Below, one piece after another: positions 53,280 through 62,121 of a stretch of 64,000 bases of DNA. Origin of the DNA: Amycolatopsis sp. 195334CR (lineage in GTDB: Bacteria > Actinomycetota > Actinomycetes > Mycobacteriales > Pseudonocardiaceae); the NCBI RefSeq assembly GCF_017309385.1, contig NZ_JAFJMJ010000002.1, positions 2,356,001 through 2,420,000 of the forward strand. Direction: 5' to 3'. Position 1 is the stretch's first letter. Each line of letters opens with the position of its first letter. The notes beneath the pieces are model-generated. The model was given only the letters and a program-made list of their open reading frames with translations, was not told where the DNA came from and ran no database searches. The position numbers and the translations under genes are program-made.

Positions 53280-54044
53280 TCACGTCAACCGTAACTGGCC
53301 ATGGTCTCCCGACCGGGGGCCCAGTTCCCCGTGCCGGAAGTGGCGGCGGCACAATACTTGGTAACGCACGGTGACCGCGTCGGGAGCTTCGTGTGCCGAG
53401 GGTGAATTTTCAACTTTCGGCTGATCGGTATCGGCGACGAAAACGGTGTCACCGGCGCGCAGCACCTCCCCGTCGGCGACCCTGGCGTTGAACCGGCCCG
53501 GCAGACCGCACCAGCACAGCACCTCGACCTGCACCGGCTGCAGCTCGTCGGCCAGTTCGAACAACCGCCGCGCGCCGGGGAAGAGCATGCTGCGGAAGTC
53601 CGTGGCGATGCCGAAGCAGTACACGTCCAGCTGAACGTCGTCGGCCAGCTCGGCGAGCTGCTCGACCTGTTCGGGGGACAGGAACTGGGCCTCGTCCACG
53701 ATGAGGTAGTCCACATGCTGTCCCTGTACCCACTGGTCGCGCACCAGCAACCGCAGGTCGGTCCGCTCGCCGACCTCCAGCGCCCGCCGGGTGATGCCGA
53801 TCCGGCTGGTGATCTGCGGCGCCCCGGACCGGTCGTGGCGCACCAGCAGCAGCCCGCGCCTGCCCTGCCGCGCGTGGTTGTGGTCGATCTGCAGCGCCAG
53901 CGTGGACTTGCCGCAGTCCATCGGGCCGTAGCAGAACTTGAGCTTCCCCGCGGCCGGGGTGCTGCGCCGGAAACCGGCCACCGGCACCGACGAGAGCGCG
54001 TCGGTCGGGTCGGCCTCGGACACGGGCGTTGATGACACAGTCAC
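53280..54044 (-). CDS. tdk: Thymidine kinase (type II)
   Basis: The 254-residue protein has the Walker A CYGPMDCGKST, the DEAQFLSPEQVEQL Walker-B region and late cysteines (VEVLCWCGLPGRFNARV) as in type II thymidine kinases, which phosphorylate thymidine for salvage. The P-loop is GPMDCGKS where GPMFSGKS is usual. GTG 54044 is the longest start; a second GTG two codons later is possible. It is followed by a 225-bp gap that carries the rbpA promoter. Confidence 0.85.
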   Translation of the reverse strand: MTVSSTPVSEADPTDALSSVPVAGFRRSTPAAGKLKFCYGPMDCGKSTLALQIDHNHARQGRRGLLLVRHDRSGAPQITSRIGITRRALEVGERTDLRLLVRDQWVQGQHVDYLIVDEAQFLSPEQVEQLAELADDVQLDVYCFGIATDFRSMLFPGARRLFELADELQPVQVEVLCWCGLPGRFNARVADGEVLRAGDTVFVADTDQPKVENSPSAHEAPDAVTVRYQVLCRRHFRHGELGPRSGDHGQLRLT

Positions 54045-54071
54045 AAAATTCGACCCTATCGGTCGCGGTGA

Positions 54072-55496
54072 TCACACGATCGCGGGCTCGCGGTTTCCCG
54101 CCGCGGTGATCGCCCGCCGCACCGGGATCAGCGCCACCAGCACGATCCCGACCACGAAGAACGCCACCAGCGCGAGCACCCCGAGCCGGAACGAACCGGT
54201 CGCCTGGCCGACCGCGGCGAAGACCAGCGGGCCCAGCCACGACGTGCCCCGCTCGCCGACCTCGTACAGCGCGTAGTACTGGGCCTCCTTGCCCGCCGGG
54301 ATCATCTGGCTGAACAACGACCGCGACAGCGCGTTCGTCCCGCCGAGCACCAGCCCGATCCCGACCGCGACCAGGTAGAACTGCAGCGCCTGCCCGGCCT
54401 GGACGAAGTACGCCCCGGCCAGCACCGCGATCCAGGCGGCCAGGCTGATCATGATCGTCTTCTTGGCCCCGACGCGGCGGGCCAGCAGCCCGTGCGCCAT
54501 GCCGCCGAAGTAGGCCACGAACTGGATCACCAGGATGGTCACGATCAGCACCTCGGTCGGGTGCTTGAGCTCCTCCTTGCCGTACTGGGCCGAGATGGTC
54601 ACCACGGTGGAGATGCCGTCGGTGTAGATCAGGTAGCTGCCGAGGAAGGCCAGCGTCAGCGGGAACGCCTTGGCCGAGCGGAAGGTGTCCCGCAGTTCGG
54701 CGAAGCCCGCGGTGAGCACCGAGCGGCCGTCGGGCTCGCGGTGCACCGGCGCGGTCTCGCGCAGCCGCAGCACCGGGATCAGGGTGAACGCGGCCCACCA
54801 CAGCCCGGTGGTCAGGAAGCAGATCCGCACCGCCATCGACTGCTCGACGCCGAGCGCCTCGTGGTTGAGGTAGAACGCCAGCTGCAGCCCCAGCGCCACG
54901 CCACCGCCGAGGTAACCGAAGGCCCAGCCCTTGGTCGAGACCGCGTCCCGTTCGTCGGGGGAGGCGATGCCGGGCAGGAACGAGTAGTAGATCGCGATCG
55001 AGGCGCCGTAGCCGATGTTGGCCAGGATGAAGAACACGATGCCGATCTGCCAGTTCGTGCCCGCCATGAAGAACAGCAGCGACGAGGACACCGCGCCGAG
55101 GAAGGCGAAGCCGGCCAGGAAACGCTTCTTGTACTGGCTGCGGTCGGCGATCGCGCCGGACACCGGCAGCACCACCACCTGGATCACCGTGGCCACCGAG
55201 AGCAGGTAGCCCCACAGCGAACCGGCCGGGAAGGTCAGCCCCAGCAGGCTGATGTCGCAGTTGACCAGGGTGGACTCCACGCCGTTGGCGTCCACGCACG
55301 GGGCCGGCCCGTTGCGCACCAGGTCGGTCCTGGCGTCGGCGGCGGCCACCGAGCTCATGTAGATCGAGCCGAAGACCGCCATCACCGTGGTGTAGAAGGC
55401 CGAGTTCGCCCAGTCGTAGAAGTACCAGCCGCGCTGCTGGCGGCGCCGGTCGCGGACCGGATCGGCCGGCGTGGTGTCCGGGGAGGTGGTGCTCAT
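54072..55496 (-). CDS. MFS transporter, UMF1/Atg22-like
   Basis: The 474-residue, multi-spanning protein has GWYFYDWANSAFYTTVMAVF near the N-terminus, the hallmark of the UMF1 (Atg22-like) branch of MFS. These may export amino acids or other small molecules; the substrate is not known. ATG 55496 begins MSTTSPDTTP. It is 27 bp upstream of tdk on the same strand and may be co-transcribed. Confidence 0.85.
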   Translation of the reverse strand: MSTTSPDTTPADPVRDRRRQQRGWYFYDWANSAFYTTVMAVFGSIYMSSVAAADARTDLVRNGPAPCVDANGVESTLVNCDISLLGLTFPAGSLWGYLLSVATVIQVVVLPVSGAIADRSQYKKRFLAGFAFLGAVSSSLLFFMAGTNWQIGIVFFILANIGYGASIAIYYSFLPGIASPDERDAVSTKGWAFGYLGGGVALGLQLAFYLNHEALGVEQSMAVRICFLTTGLWWAAFTLIPVLRLRETAPVHREPDGRSVLTAGFAELRDTFRSAKAFPLTLAFLGSYLIYTDGISTVVTISAQYGKEELKHPTEVLIVTILVIQFVAYFGGMAHGLLARRVGAKKTIMISLAAWIAVLAGAYFVQAGQALQFYLVAVGIGLVLGGTNALSRSLFSQMIPAGKEAQYYALYEVGERGTSWLGPLVFAAVGQATGSFRLGVLALVAFFVVGIVLVALIPVRRAITAAGNREPAIV

Positions 55497-55683
55497 GGGT
55501 TGCGGAGACTCCAGGCGTGCGAAGGGCCGTTGCGCGGGCAGGTTATTGCCTCCCGGGCGTGGGTGCCGCACGGATGCGCGAATGTGTCCGGATCGCGACG
55601 GGGTAACCCGTCCGGTGTAGGTGAGGCTGGTGTTCCTGCTGTGACTCTTGTGATTACCCGCTGTCGTTCTTACTGTTCAGGGC

Positions 55684-56346
55684 ATGGGCAGACCGATTCG
55701 CCGGATTCGCCGGATGAGCGCACTGGCCGTCGCCGTGCTCGCGCTGCAGCTGGTGCTGAGCACGCCGGCCGCCGCCGACCCGCCGTCGAACTCGTGGGCG
55801 AAGCTGCGGATGTGCGAGTCCAGCGGGCGCTACCACATCAACACCGGCAACGGGTACTACGGCGCCTACCAGTTCGACCTGCCCACCTGGCGCAGCGTCG
55901 GGGGAGCGGGCCGCCCCGACCAGGCCAGCCCGCTCGAACAGGACTACCGGGCGCTGTACCTGTACCGCATGCGCGGCTGGCAGCCGTGGGAGTGCGCCAC
56001 CAAGCTCGGCCTCAAGGGCGACGGTGACGCCAAGAGCAAGCGCAAGCCCAGCTACGCCGAATCGGCCTACATGGGTGGCTCCGGCGCGGCCCCGCCCGCA
56101 CCCGACCCCAACGTCAAACCGCCGTGGCCCGGCGTGGTCTACGCCTACGGGGACTGCGCGCCCCCGCTCAAGACCTTCCAGCTGCGGATGAACGCCTTCG
56201 GCTACGGCTTCACCGGCACCGGCTGCTACCTGGACAAGACCAAGCAGGCCGTGCTCGACCTCCAGCGCGCCAACGGCATCAAGGACTCCGGCCTGCTCGG
56301 GCCCAAGACCTGGACCGCGGCCTGGGAGGGCAAGGCCCCACGCTGA
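55684..56346 (+). CDS. Secreted Rpf-like transglycosylase with peptidoglycan-binding domain
   Basis: The 220-residue protein starts with an Arg-rich signal peptide (MGRPIRRIRRMSALAVAVLA, cleavage near ADPP). A resuscitation-promoting-factor-type lysozyme-like domain follows (WAKLRMCESSGRYHINTGNG, YYGAYQFDLPTW; catalytic Glu in CESSG). The C-terminal third (LKTFQLRMNAFGYGFTG to LGPKTWTAAW) is a peptidoglycan-binding domain. It should cut or remodel cell-wall glycan outside the cell. A long 187-bp leader separates it from the MFS gene. Confidence 0.9.
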   Translation: MGRPIRRIRRMSALAVAVLALQLVLSTPAAADPPSNSWAKLRMCESSGRYHINTGNGYYGAYQFDLPTWRSVGGAGRPDQASPLEQDYRALYLYRMRGWQPWECATKLGLKGDGDAKSKRKPSYAESAYMGGSGAAPPAPDPNVKPPWPGVVYAYGDCAPPLKTFQLRMNAFGYGFTGTGCYLDKTKQAVLDLQRANGIKDSGLLGPKTWTAAWEGKAPR

Positions 56347-56347
56347 T

Positions 56348-56387
56348 CCCTAGGGCCTCTAGGTTGAACCTAGGAGCCCTAGGTTAA
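56348..56387. promoter_or_regulatory. Palindromic operator cluster before a TetR gene
   Basis: CTAGGTTGAACCTAG (56359-56373) is a perfect 15-bp palindrome; CTAGGTTAA (56379-56387) repeats one half, and CCCTAGGG (56348-56355) stands just before. The set lies between the rpf stop and the TetR start and is the likely autoregulatory operator. Confidence 0.65.
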
Positions 56388-56396
56388 GCTCGGCGC

Positions 56397-56990
56397 ATGA
56401 TGATGGCGCGCGCGGGCCTGACCGCGGACCGGGTGACCGCCGAGGCCGCCGACCTCGCCGACGAGACCGGGCTCGACCAGGTGACCATGTCGGCGGTGGC
56501 CCGGCGGCTCGGGGTGAAGGACGCCAGCCTCTACGGCCACGTCCGCAACCTCGAAGACCTCCGCGGCCGCATCGCCCTGCTCGCCGCCGACGAGAAGACC
56601 ACCCGCATCGCCGAGGCCATCGCCGGGCTCGCCGGCCGGGAAGCACTGGTCGCCTACGCCAACACCTGGCGCGACTACGCCCGCGAACACCCCGGCCGCT
56701 ACCTGGCCACCCAAACCCCCATCCGGATCGACCCCGAACTCGCCGCGAACGCACCAGGACCACGTCGAGCCGTCGACCTGACCTACCGCCTGCTCCGCGC
56801 CTACGACCTGCGCGAACCCGACCTGACCGACGCCGTCCGGCTGCTGCGCAGCACGTTCCACGGCTTCGTCGCACTGGAAACCGCGGGCGGCTTCGCCCAC
56901 ACCCGCACCCCGCAGCAGTCGTGGGAACGCGGCCTCGAAGCCCTGCACACGCTCCTGCGGCACTGGCCATCGACCCGAGGAGAGTCATGA
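56397..56990 (+). CDS. TetR-family regulator with WHG-type C-terminal domain
   Basis: The 197-residue protein has an HTH with LTADRVTAEAADLADETG and MSAVARRLGVKDASLYGHVR, and a C-terminal domain with RLLRSTFHGFVALETAGGF, typical of the TetR C-terminal WHG group. Three consecutive ATG codons allow starts at 56397, 56400 or 56403. Its stop overlaps the alpha/beta hydrolase start (ATGA), so both are one operon controlled by the upstream palindrome. Confidence 0.88.
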   Translation: MMMARAGLTADRVTAEAADLADETGLDQVTMSAVARRLGVKDASLYGHVRNLEDLRGRIALLAADEKTTRIAEAIAGLAGREALVAYANTWRDYAREHPGRYLATQTPIRIDPELAANAPGPRRAVDLTYRLLRAYDLREPDLTDAVRLLRSTFHGFVALETAGGFAHTRTPQQSWERGLEALHTLLRHWPSTRGES

Positions 56991-57808
56991 TCCTGCGCGT
57001 GAACGGCGCCACCCTGCACTACGAGGTCCGCGGGCAAGGCCCGCTCCTGCTGCTCATCCCCGGCGGCTCCGGCGGCGCGGCCGCCTTCGACGACGTCGTC
57101 GACCACCTCGCCGCCGAGCACCGGGTCGTCACCTACGACCCGCGCGGCATGTCCCGCAGCACCCTCGACGACCCGGACGCCGAGCAGAGCGTCGCCGAAC
57201 ACGCCGACGACGCGGCCCGCCTGCTCGACGCGCTGGCGCCGGGGGAGCGGGCCGGCGTGTTCGGCACCAGCTCGGGCGCGATCGTCGCCCTGCACCTGCT
57301 CACCACCCGCCCCGAGCACCTCGACCGCGTCATCGCGCACGAACCACCGGTGGTCGAAGTCCTGCCCGACGCCGCCGAGTACCGCGCCCTGGTCACCCGC
57401 GTCCGCGACACCTTCGAAGCCGACGGGCTCATGCCCGCGATGACCGTGTTCGCCGCGGGCCTGCGCAAACCCGGCGACACCACACCCCAGCCCCAGGTCG
57501 AACTGCCGCCCGCCCGGGTGGAGCAGACGATGGCGAACCTGCCGTTCTTCGTCGGGCGCATCGTGCCGAGCTTCATGACCTACCGCCCCGACCTCGACCG
57601 GCTGCGGACGCTGTCGAGTCAGCTCGTCCTCGCCGGCGGCCAGGACTCACGCGGGGAACTGCCGTACCGACCGGCCGCGCAGCTGGCCGAGACCTTCGGC
57701 ACCGAACTCGTGCACTTCCCCGGCGGGCACACCGGCCTGACCACCCACCCCACCGAGTTCGCCGAACACCTCCGGCTGTCACTCTCCACCTGCCGAAGCG
57801 GAAGGTGA
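56987..57808 (+). CDS. Alpha/beta hydrolase
   Basis: The 273-residue protein has ILRVNGATLHYEVRGQGP, the oxyanion-hole LLIPGGSGG, the nucleophile elbow VFGTSSGAIVAL and a late catalytic histidine in FPGGHTGLT. A hydrolase regulated by its own TetR usually acts on a xenobiotic or ester; the substrate is unknown. GAGGAG lies before ATG 56987. Confidence 0.85.
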   Translation: MILRVNGATLHYEVRGQGPLLLLIPGGSGGAAAFDDVVDHLAAEHRVVTYDPRGMSRSTLDDPDAEQSVAEHADDAARLLDALAPGERAGVFGTSSGAIVALHLLTTRPEHLDRVIAHEPPVVEVLPDAAEYRALVTRVRDTFEADGLMPAMTVFAAGLRKPGDTTPQPQVELPPARVEQTMANLPFFVGRIVPSFMTYRPDLDRLRTLSSQLVLAGGQDSRGELPYRPAAQLAETFGTELVHFPGGHTGLTTHPTEFAEHLRLSLSTCRSGR

Positions 57809-57817
57809 CTCCAGGAC

Positions 57818-58606
57818 CTAGGCGGTCTCCCACACACCGCGCTCCACCAGCACCTCGCGCAGCACGTCCGGCCGATCGGTGACCAGCCCCTTCACCCCCA
57901 GGTCCAGCAACGCCCGCATCTCCGCCGCGTCGTTGATCGTCCAGCAGTGCACCTCGACCCCGGCATACCCCGCCGCCCGCACGAACGACCGGTCCACCAG
58001 CTTCACCCGCCCCTGCCGCACCGGCACCTGCGCCATCGCCCCCCGGCTCAGAAAGCCCAGCCGCAGGAACGGCAGCCACCCGTTCGCCCACAGCACCCCC
58101 GCCGACCGCGGCCCCAGCGCGGTCAGCAACCGCGGCCCGGCCAGCCGCCGCACCCTGGCCAGCCGCGCGTCCGAGAACGACGCCGCGGCCACCCGGTCGA
58201 ACGCGTTCATCCGCTCCAGCACCCGCACGAACGGCCCCACCACCGCGTCGGTCTTCAGGTCCACGTTGAACCGCGTCTCCGGCAGCTCCTCCAGCACGTC
58301 CTCCAGTCGCGCGATCCCCTCGCGACCGCCGATCTTCGCCCGCCGCACCTGCGCCCACGGCAGCGAACCCACCAGCCCCGACGAGTCCGTCGTCCGGTCC
58401 AGCGTCGCGTCGTGCTGCGCCACCGCCACCCCGTCCGAGGTCGCGTGCACATCGGTCTCCACGTACCGGTACCCCTCGTCCACCGCCCGGCGGAACGCCG
58501 ACAGCGAGTTCTCCATGTCCGCCAGCTCGTCCAGGTGCCACCCGCGGTGGGCGAGGGCACGGGGGAGCGGGTCGGCGAGGTACGGGTGACTGGTCTTCAC
58601 CAGCAC
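57818..58606 (-). CDS. Glycerophosphodiester phosphodiesterase
   Basis: The 262-residue TIM-barrel protein has the GDPD motifs LAHRGWH, ENSLSAFRRAVDEGYRYVET, DVHATSDGVAVAQHD and RTTDSSG, and later FNVDLK. It hydrolyses glycerophosphodiesters to glycerol 3-phosphate and an alcohol. GTG 58606 has GGAGG six bases upstream and is preferred over the in-frame upstream extension. No signal peptide is seen. Confidence 0.9.
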   Translation of the reverse strand: MLVKTSHPYLADPLPRALAHRGWHLDELADMENSLSAFRRAVDEGYRYVETDVHATSDGVAVAQHDATLDRTTDSSGLVGSLPWAQVRRAKIGGREGIARLEDVLEELPETRFNVDLKTDAVVGPFVRVLERMNAFDRVAAASFSDARLARVRRLAGPRLLTALGPRSAGVLWANGWLPFLRLGFLSRGAMAQVPVRQGRVKLVDRSFVRAAGYAGVEVHCWTINDAAEMRALLDLGVKGLVTDRPDVLREVLVERGVWETA

Positions 58607-58660
58607 AGTCTGCCTCCCCGGCGTGGCCTCGGCGTGAGCGGAGCATGGCCAGCTAGGGTC

Positions 58661-59050
58661 ATGCCCGTGAGCGAGGTGGCCGAGAAACCCAGCGTGTCCC
58701 GCGAAGAACTGCGGCAGATGCGCCGACCGGGCGCGGCCACGCACTGCGGCTGGTGTGGCCGACGTCTCGAAGAAGGCGAGTCCCGCGGCCGCCGCCGCCG
58801 CTACTGCGGCCAGTCCTGCCGCCAGCGCGCCTACGAACGACGCACCGCCCTGCAACGCAGCGGCCTGCCCGACGACGCCGTGGTCCTCTCCGACACCGAG
58901 ATCGCCGACCTCCAGGACCGCCTCTTCCAACTCCGCTGCGCCGCCGAAGACGTCGTCACCGCGGCCGACGACGGCGCCTCCGCCGCCGAACTCCGCGAAC
59001 TGGCCTACGAGATCGCCCGCAGCGCGAAAGACCTCGAACAACTCCGCTGA
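58661..59050 (+). CDS. Small zinc-ribbon-like protein
   Basis: The 129-residue protein has cysteine pairs in THCGWCGRRLEEG and RRYCGQSCRQRAYERR, spaced like a zinc ribbon, followed by a helical, probably coiled-coil tail (TEIADLQDRLFQLRCAAEDV; AAELRELAYEIARSAKDLEQ). Such small proteins often bind nucleic acid. It is divergent from GDPD with a 54-bp gap. No family name is offered. Confidence 0.75.
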   Translation: MPVSEVAEKPSVSREELRQMRRPGAATHCGWCGRRLEEGESRGRRRRYCGQSCRQRAYERRTALQRSGLPDDAVVLSDTEIADLQDRLFQLRCAAEDVVTAADDGASAAELRELAYEIARSAKDLEQLR

Positions 59051-59157
59051 CCCCGCTCCGGTCCAAGACGCAGCCAAGATTCCGTGCACACCCCGGCCCC
59101 GACGATGGCCACCAGGCGCGAGGAACCTCACGCCCACCATCGAACGAGGGAGCACCG

Positions 59158-59598
59158 GTGAAAACCATCCCGCGAGGCAGAACGCTCATCGCCACCACCG
59201 CCGCCGTCGCCGCCCTGGCCACCGTCAACGCCACACCCGCACTCGCCGCCAACTCCAGCGTCATCGGCATGGTCGGCGTCAGCGGCCAGCACCTCGGCTA
59301 CGGCGTCTGGAACTCGGTCGGCGGCGCCAACGGCAACGGCACCATCGAGGTCTACGACCAGTTCTGCGACGGCAACAACGGCATCATCGCCGCCCTCTAC
59401 GACTCCACGAACACGCAGGTGAACCTGGTCAGCGTCCGGTTCACCAACTGCGCCCAGGTCGAAGCCCACAACCTGAACAGCGTGAAGGCCCCACCGGCAG
59501 GCCCCAGCCGAGGCGAGCAGATCACCTTCCGGGTCTGCAAACTGCTGCCCGACGGCACCTGGAAGGACTGCAAGAGCCAGTCCAGGACCAACAGCTAG
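59158..59598 (+). CDS. Small secreted protein of unknown function
   Basis: The 146-residue protein has a clear signal peptide (basic VKTIPRGRTLIATTA, then ALATVNATPALA with cleavage near ANSS). The mature part contains paired cysteines (DQFCDG, FTNCAQ, FRVCKLL, WKDCKS), so it is probably disulfide-stabilised and extracellular. GTG 59158 follows GAGGGAG. No function can be assigned. Confidence 0.75.
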   Translation: MKTIPRGRTLIATTAAVAALATVNATPALAANSSVIGMVGVSGQHLGYGVWNSVGGANGNGTIEVYDQFCDGNNGIIAALYDSTNTQVNLVSVRFTNCAQVEAHNLNSVKAPPAGPSRGEQITFRVCKLLPDGTWKDCKSQSRTNS

Positions 59599-59704
59599 AA
59601 ACTTTCCCCGAAAAACTTCGCGGAACGATGTCGAAAACGGCGAACCGGCACCTACGTCCCTGACGAAGGCACCCACCCCGGGTGCCCGGACCAGGGGAGA
59701 ACCC

Positions 59705-60070
59705 GTGCTCACCGAGATCAACTACCTCGCCGTGCTCGTCTCGACCATCGCCGCCTTCATCGCCAGCTCCGCCTACTACAGCATCGTCGGCACCCAGAGC
59801 GGCGAACCCGTCAAGCCCTGGCAGATCCCCGTCGAACTCCTCCGCAGCGCCACCGTCGCCCTCGTCATCGCCGGCCTGATCACCCGCCTCGACCTGGGCT
59901 TCGGTGGCGCACTCGGGCTCGCCCTCGTGCTCTGGCTCGGCTTCCCCGCCGTCCTGCTGTCCGGCTCCATGCTCTGGGACAAGGTCTCCTGGCGCATCGC
60001 CGTCAGCCACGCCGGCGACTGGCTGCTCAAGCTCCTCCTGTTCGCCATCATCCTCAGCCTGTGGCAGTGA
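59705..60070 (+). CDS. DUF1761-type small membrane protein
   Basis: The 121-residue protein has four hydrophobic segments, for example YLAVLVSTIAAFIASSAYY, TVALVIAGLI, LGLALVLWLGFPAVLLSG and WLLKLLLFAIILSLW. Length and pattern fit the DUF1761 family. Its function is unknown. GTG 59705 follows GGGGAG. It overlaps the convergent HTH gene by 17 bp. Confidence 0.75.
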   Translation: MLTEINYLAVLVSTIAAFIASSAYYSIVGTQSGEPVKPWQIPVELLRSATVALVIAGLITRLDLGFGGALGLALVLWLGFPAVLLSGSMLWDKVSWRIAVSHAGDWLLKLLLFAIILSLWQ

Positions 60071-60755
60071 GCCCCAGCAACTCCCCGAACGCAGCGGACC
60101 CGGCCGGGGTCACCCGCACCGCCCGGCCGGACCCGATGCGCTTGACCCACCCCCGCTCCAGCGACACCCGGCACACGAACGCCCCCGCCGACCCCGCCAG
60201 GTGCGACCGCCGCTCCGTCCAGTCCAAGCACGCCTTCGCCAGCGGCCGCCGCGAACCCCGCCACACCGCCAGATCCGCCCCCAGCTCCCGCTCGAACCAC
60301 CCCAGCCCGGCCTCGGTCACCGCGAACCCGTCCACCTGGTTCAACAACCCACGACCGGTCATCGCGTCACTGATCGCCACCCCCAGCCGCCCGGCCAGGT
60401 GGTCGTAACACGTCCGCCCCCGCGCCAGCGCCGCCGACGCGCTCACCGCCCGCAACGACTGCTTCCCCGACTTCGGCGGCCCCAGGAACCCCACCAGGTC
60501 CTCGATCAACCTCGCCGCCTCCGGCCCGGCCAGCTGCACGTACCGGTGCCGCCCCTGCTTCCGCTGCACCAGCAACCCGCCCTCGATCAGCCGGTGCAGG
60601 TGCTCACTCGCCGTCGACGGCGCCACCCCCGCGTGCGCGGCCAGCTCACCCGCCGTCCACGCCCGCCCGTCGAGCAACGCCAGGCAGAACGCTGCCCGCG
60701 TGCGATCGGCGAGCAACCCCGCCAACCCGGCGAGCTCGGCACTGGACGCGGTCAT
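60054..60755 (-). CDS. ArsR-like winged-helix transcriptional regulator
   Basis: The 233-residue protein has an ArsR-type HTH (RTRAAFCLALLDGRAWTAGE, AHAGVAPSTASEHLHRLIEG, VQRKQGRHRYVQLAG) and an extended C-terminal domain with FAVTEAGLGWFERELGADLA. ATG 60755 begins the family match. It is divergent from the P450-like and PEP-mutase-type genes, and a short inverted repeat lies between, so it probably controls them. Confidence 0.85.
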   Translation of the reverse strand: MTASSAELAGLAGLLADRTRAAFCLALLDGRAWTAGELAAHAGVAPSTASEHLHRLIEGGLLVQRKQGRHRYVQLAGPEAARLIEDLVGFLGPPKSGKQSLRAVSASAALARGRTCYDHLAGRLGVAISDAMTGRGLLNQVDGFAVTEAGLGWFERELGADLAVWRGSRRPLAKACLDWTERRSHLAGSAGAFVCRVSLERGWVKRIGSGRAVRVTPAGSAAFGELLGLTATG

Positions 60756-60779
60756 GCCCCCATCCTGCCCCCACGACAC

Positions 60780-60795
60780 TTCGGCCGCCGCCGAA
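60780..60795. promoter_or_regulatory. Inverted repeat before the P450-like gene
   Basis: TTCGGC-CGCC-GCCGAA (60780-60795) is a perfect 6-4-6 inverted repeat in the 56-bp gap between the ArsR-like gene and the P450-like gene; it is a candidate operator. In DNA this GC-rich, chance palindromes are common. Confidence 0.4.
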
Positions 60796-60811
60796 ACGAT
60801 CCCGCCCTACC

Positions 60812-61351
60812 GTGCACCAGGTGAAGATCACCGAGGCACTCACCACCCTGCCGATGCCACCCAACCACCACACCGGGCCACTCGGCTGGCTCCGCGACCA
60901 CGTCGCCCGCTTCTCCGACGGGGACGACCACCGCCGGCGCCGCGCCCTCATCACCACCCTGCTCGACGGCATCGACCCCACCCGGCTCGACCCCGCCGCA
61001 CCGATCGCCTCACTCGCCCAGGCACTGGGCATCCCCGCCGACCCGGACGACGTCGCCGAAGTCGCCCGCGTCTACCACCCGCACCTCACCCCGGACACCC
61101 CCGCCGAGCACGCGCTGACCCGCCTCGTCGACGCCTGCGGCGGCACCTGGGACGAAACCACCGCCGCCCGCATCTGCGTCCTCGTCCAAGCCCACGCCGG
61201 CCTCGCCGGACCCGTCCGCGTCACCCGGCGCCAAGCCCCCGACGGCAGCATCGTGGAACTCAACCTCCTCGAAGCCGGTCTCCGCTTCGGCACCGGTCCG
61301 CACGAATGCCCCGGCCAGGCCCACGCCGCCGCACTGGAAGGAACCCGATGA
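60812..61351 (+). CDS. Miniature cytochrome P450-like protein
   Basis: The 179-residue protein begins with P450-like C-helix sequence (GWLRDHVARFSDGDDHRRRR) and ends with a heme-ligand loop FGTGPHECPGQAHAAALE. It lacks most of the intervening P450 fold, including the I-helix oxygen motif and ExxR. The middle has TRLVDACGGTWDETTAARIC in place of these. It is under half the usual P450 length, yet is an intact coupled gene (ATGA overlap with the next) between a regulator and a PEP-mutase-type enzyme. It could be a decayed P450, or a heme-binding protein with a different role. GTG 60812 or 60821 may start it. Confidence 0.7.
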   Translation: MHQVKITEALTTLPMPPNHHTGPLGWLRDHVARFSDGDDHRRRRALITTLLDGIDPTRLDPAAPIASLAQALGIPADPDDVAEVARVYHPHLTPDTPAEHALTRLVDACGGTWDETTAARICVLVQAHAGLAGPVRVTRRQAPDGSIVELNLLEAGLRFGTGPHECPGQAHAAALEGTR

Positions 61352-62121
61352 CCGACTTCGCCGCCCTCCACCAGGCCGACACCCCGCTGCTGCTCCCGAA
61401 CGCCTGGGACTTCGCCTCCGCCGCCGCCCTGCACGCCGCCGGATTCCCCGCCATCGGCACCAGCAGCCTCGGCGTCGCCGCCACCCACGGCCTGCCCGAC
61501 GGACACGGCCGCACCCGCGCCGAAACCCTCGCACTGGCCCGCTCGCTCAGCCGCCTGCCCTGCCCGGTCACCGTCGACATCGAAGCCGGCTTCAGCGACG
61601 ACCCGGGGGAGGTGGCCGACCTCGCCGCCGAACTGCACCACCTCGGCATCGCCGGGATCAACCTGGAGGACAGCCGCCCCGGCCAGGACCGGCTCGCCGA
61701 CCCCAGCGACCACGCCGAACTCGTCGAAGCCGTCAAAACCCGCGCACCAGGCCTGTTCGTCAACGCCCGTACCGACACTCACTGGCTCAACGACAACCCA
61801 CCACCGCTGACCGAAGTCCTCGACCGCGCACGCCAGTACGTCGGCGCGGGCGCCGACTGCGTGTTCGTCCCCGGCCTCACCGACCCCACGGACATCGCCG
61901 CACTGGCGGGCGGCATCCCCGTCCCGATCAACATTCTCTACAGCCCGGGCCTCGACCTCACCGAACTCGGCGTCGGACGGGTCAGCCTCGGCTCACTGCT
62001 CTTCCGCGCCGCCCTGCACGCGGCCACCGGCCTCGCCCGAACCATTCGCGCGGGGGAGCCGATCCCCGAAGGCATCCCCGGCTATCGCGACATCGAACGG
62101 CTCATCCCGCTCACTCCGTGA
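61348..62121 (+). CDS. Isocitrate lyase/PEP mutase-superfamily enzyme
   Basis: The 257-residue TIM-barrel protein has LLLPNAWDFASAAALHAAGF, AIGTSSLGVAATHGLPDG, TVDIEAGFSDDPGEVADLAA, INLEDSRPG and VNARTDTHWL, the metal-binding pattern of the 2-methylisocitrate lyase/PEP mutase family. The reaction (C-C lyase or mutase) is not determined. ATG 61348 overlaps the stop of the P450-like gene. Its end overlaps the integrase gene by 11 bp. Confidence 0.85.
   Translation: MTDFAALHQADTPLLLPNAWDFASAAALHAAGFPAIGTSSLGVAATHGLPDGHGRTRAETLALARSLSRLPCPVTVDIEAGFSDDPGEVADLAAELHHLGIAGINLEDSRPGQDRLADPSDHAELVEAVKTRAPGLFVNARTDTHWLNDNPPPLTEVLDRARQYVGAGADCVFVPGLTDPTDIAALAGGIPVPINILYSPGLDLTELGVGRVSLGSLLFRAALHAATGLARTIRAGEPIPEGIPGYRDIERLIPLTP

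Noticed and set aside
55497..55683. Possible c-di-AMP (ydaO) riboswitch upstream of the Rpf-like gene
   Set aside because: Such riboswitches often precede rpf genes in actinobacteria, but I could not match the conserved core by eye in this 187-bp leader. A covariance-model search would decide.
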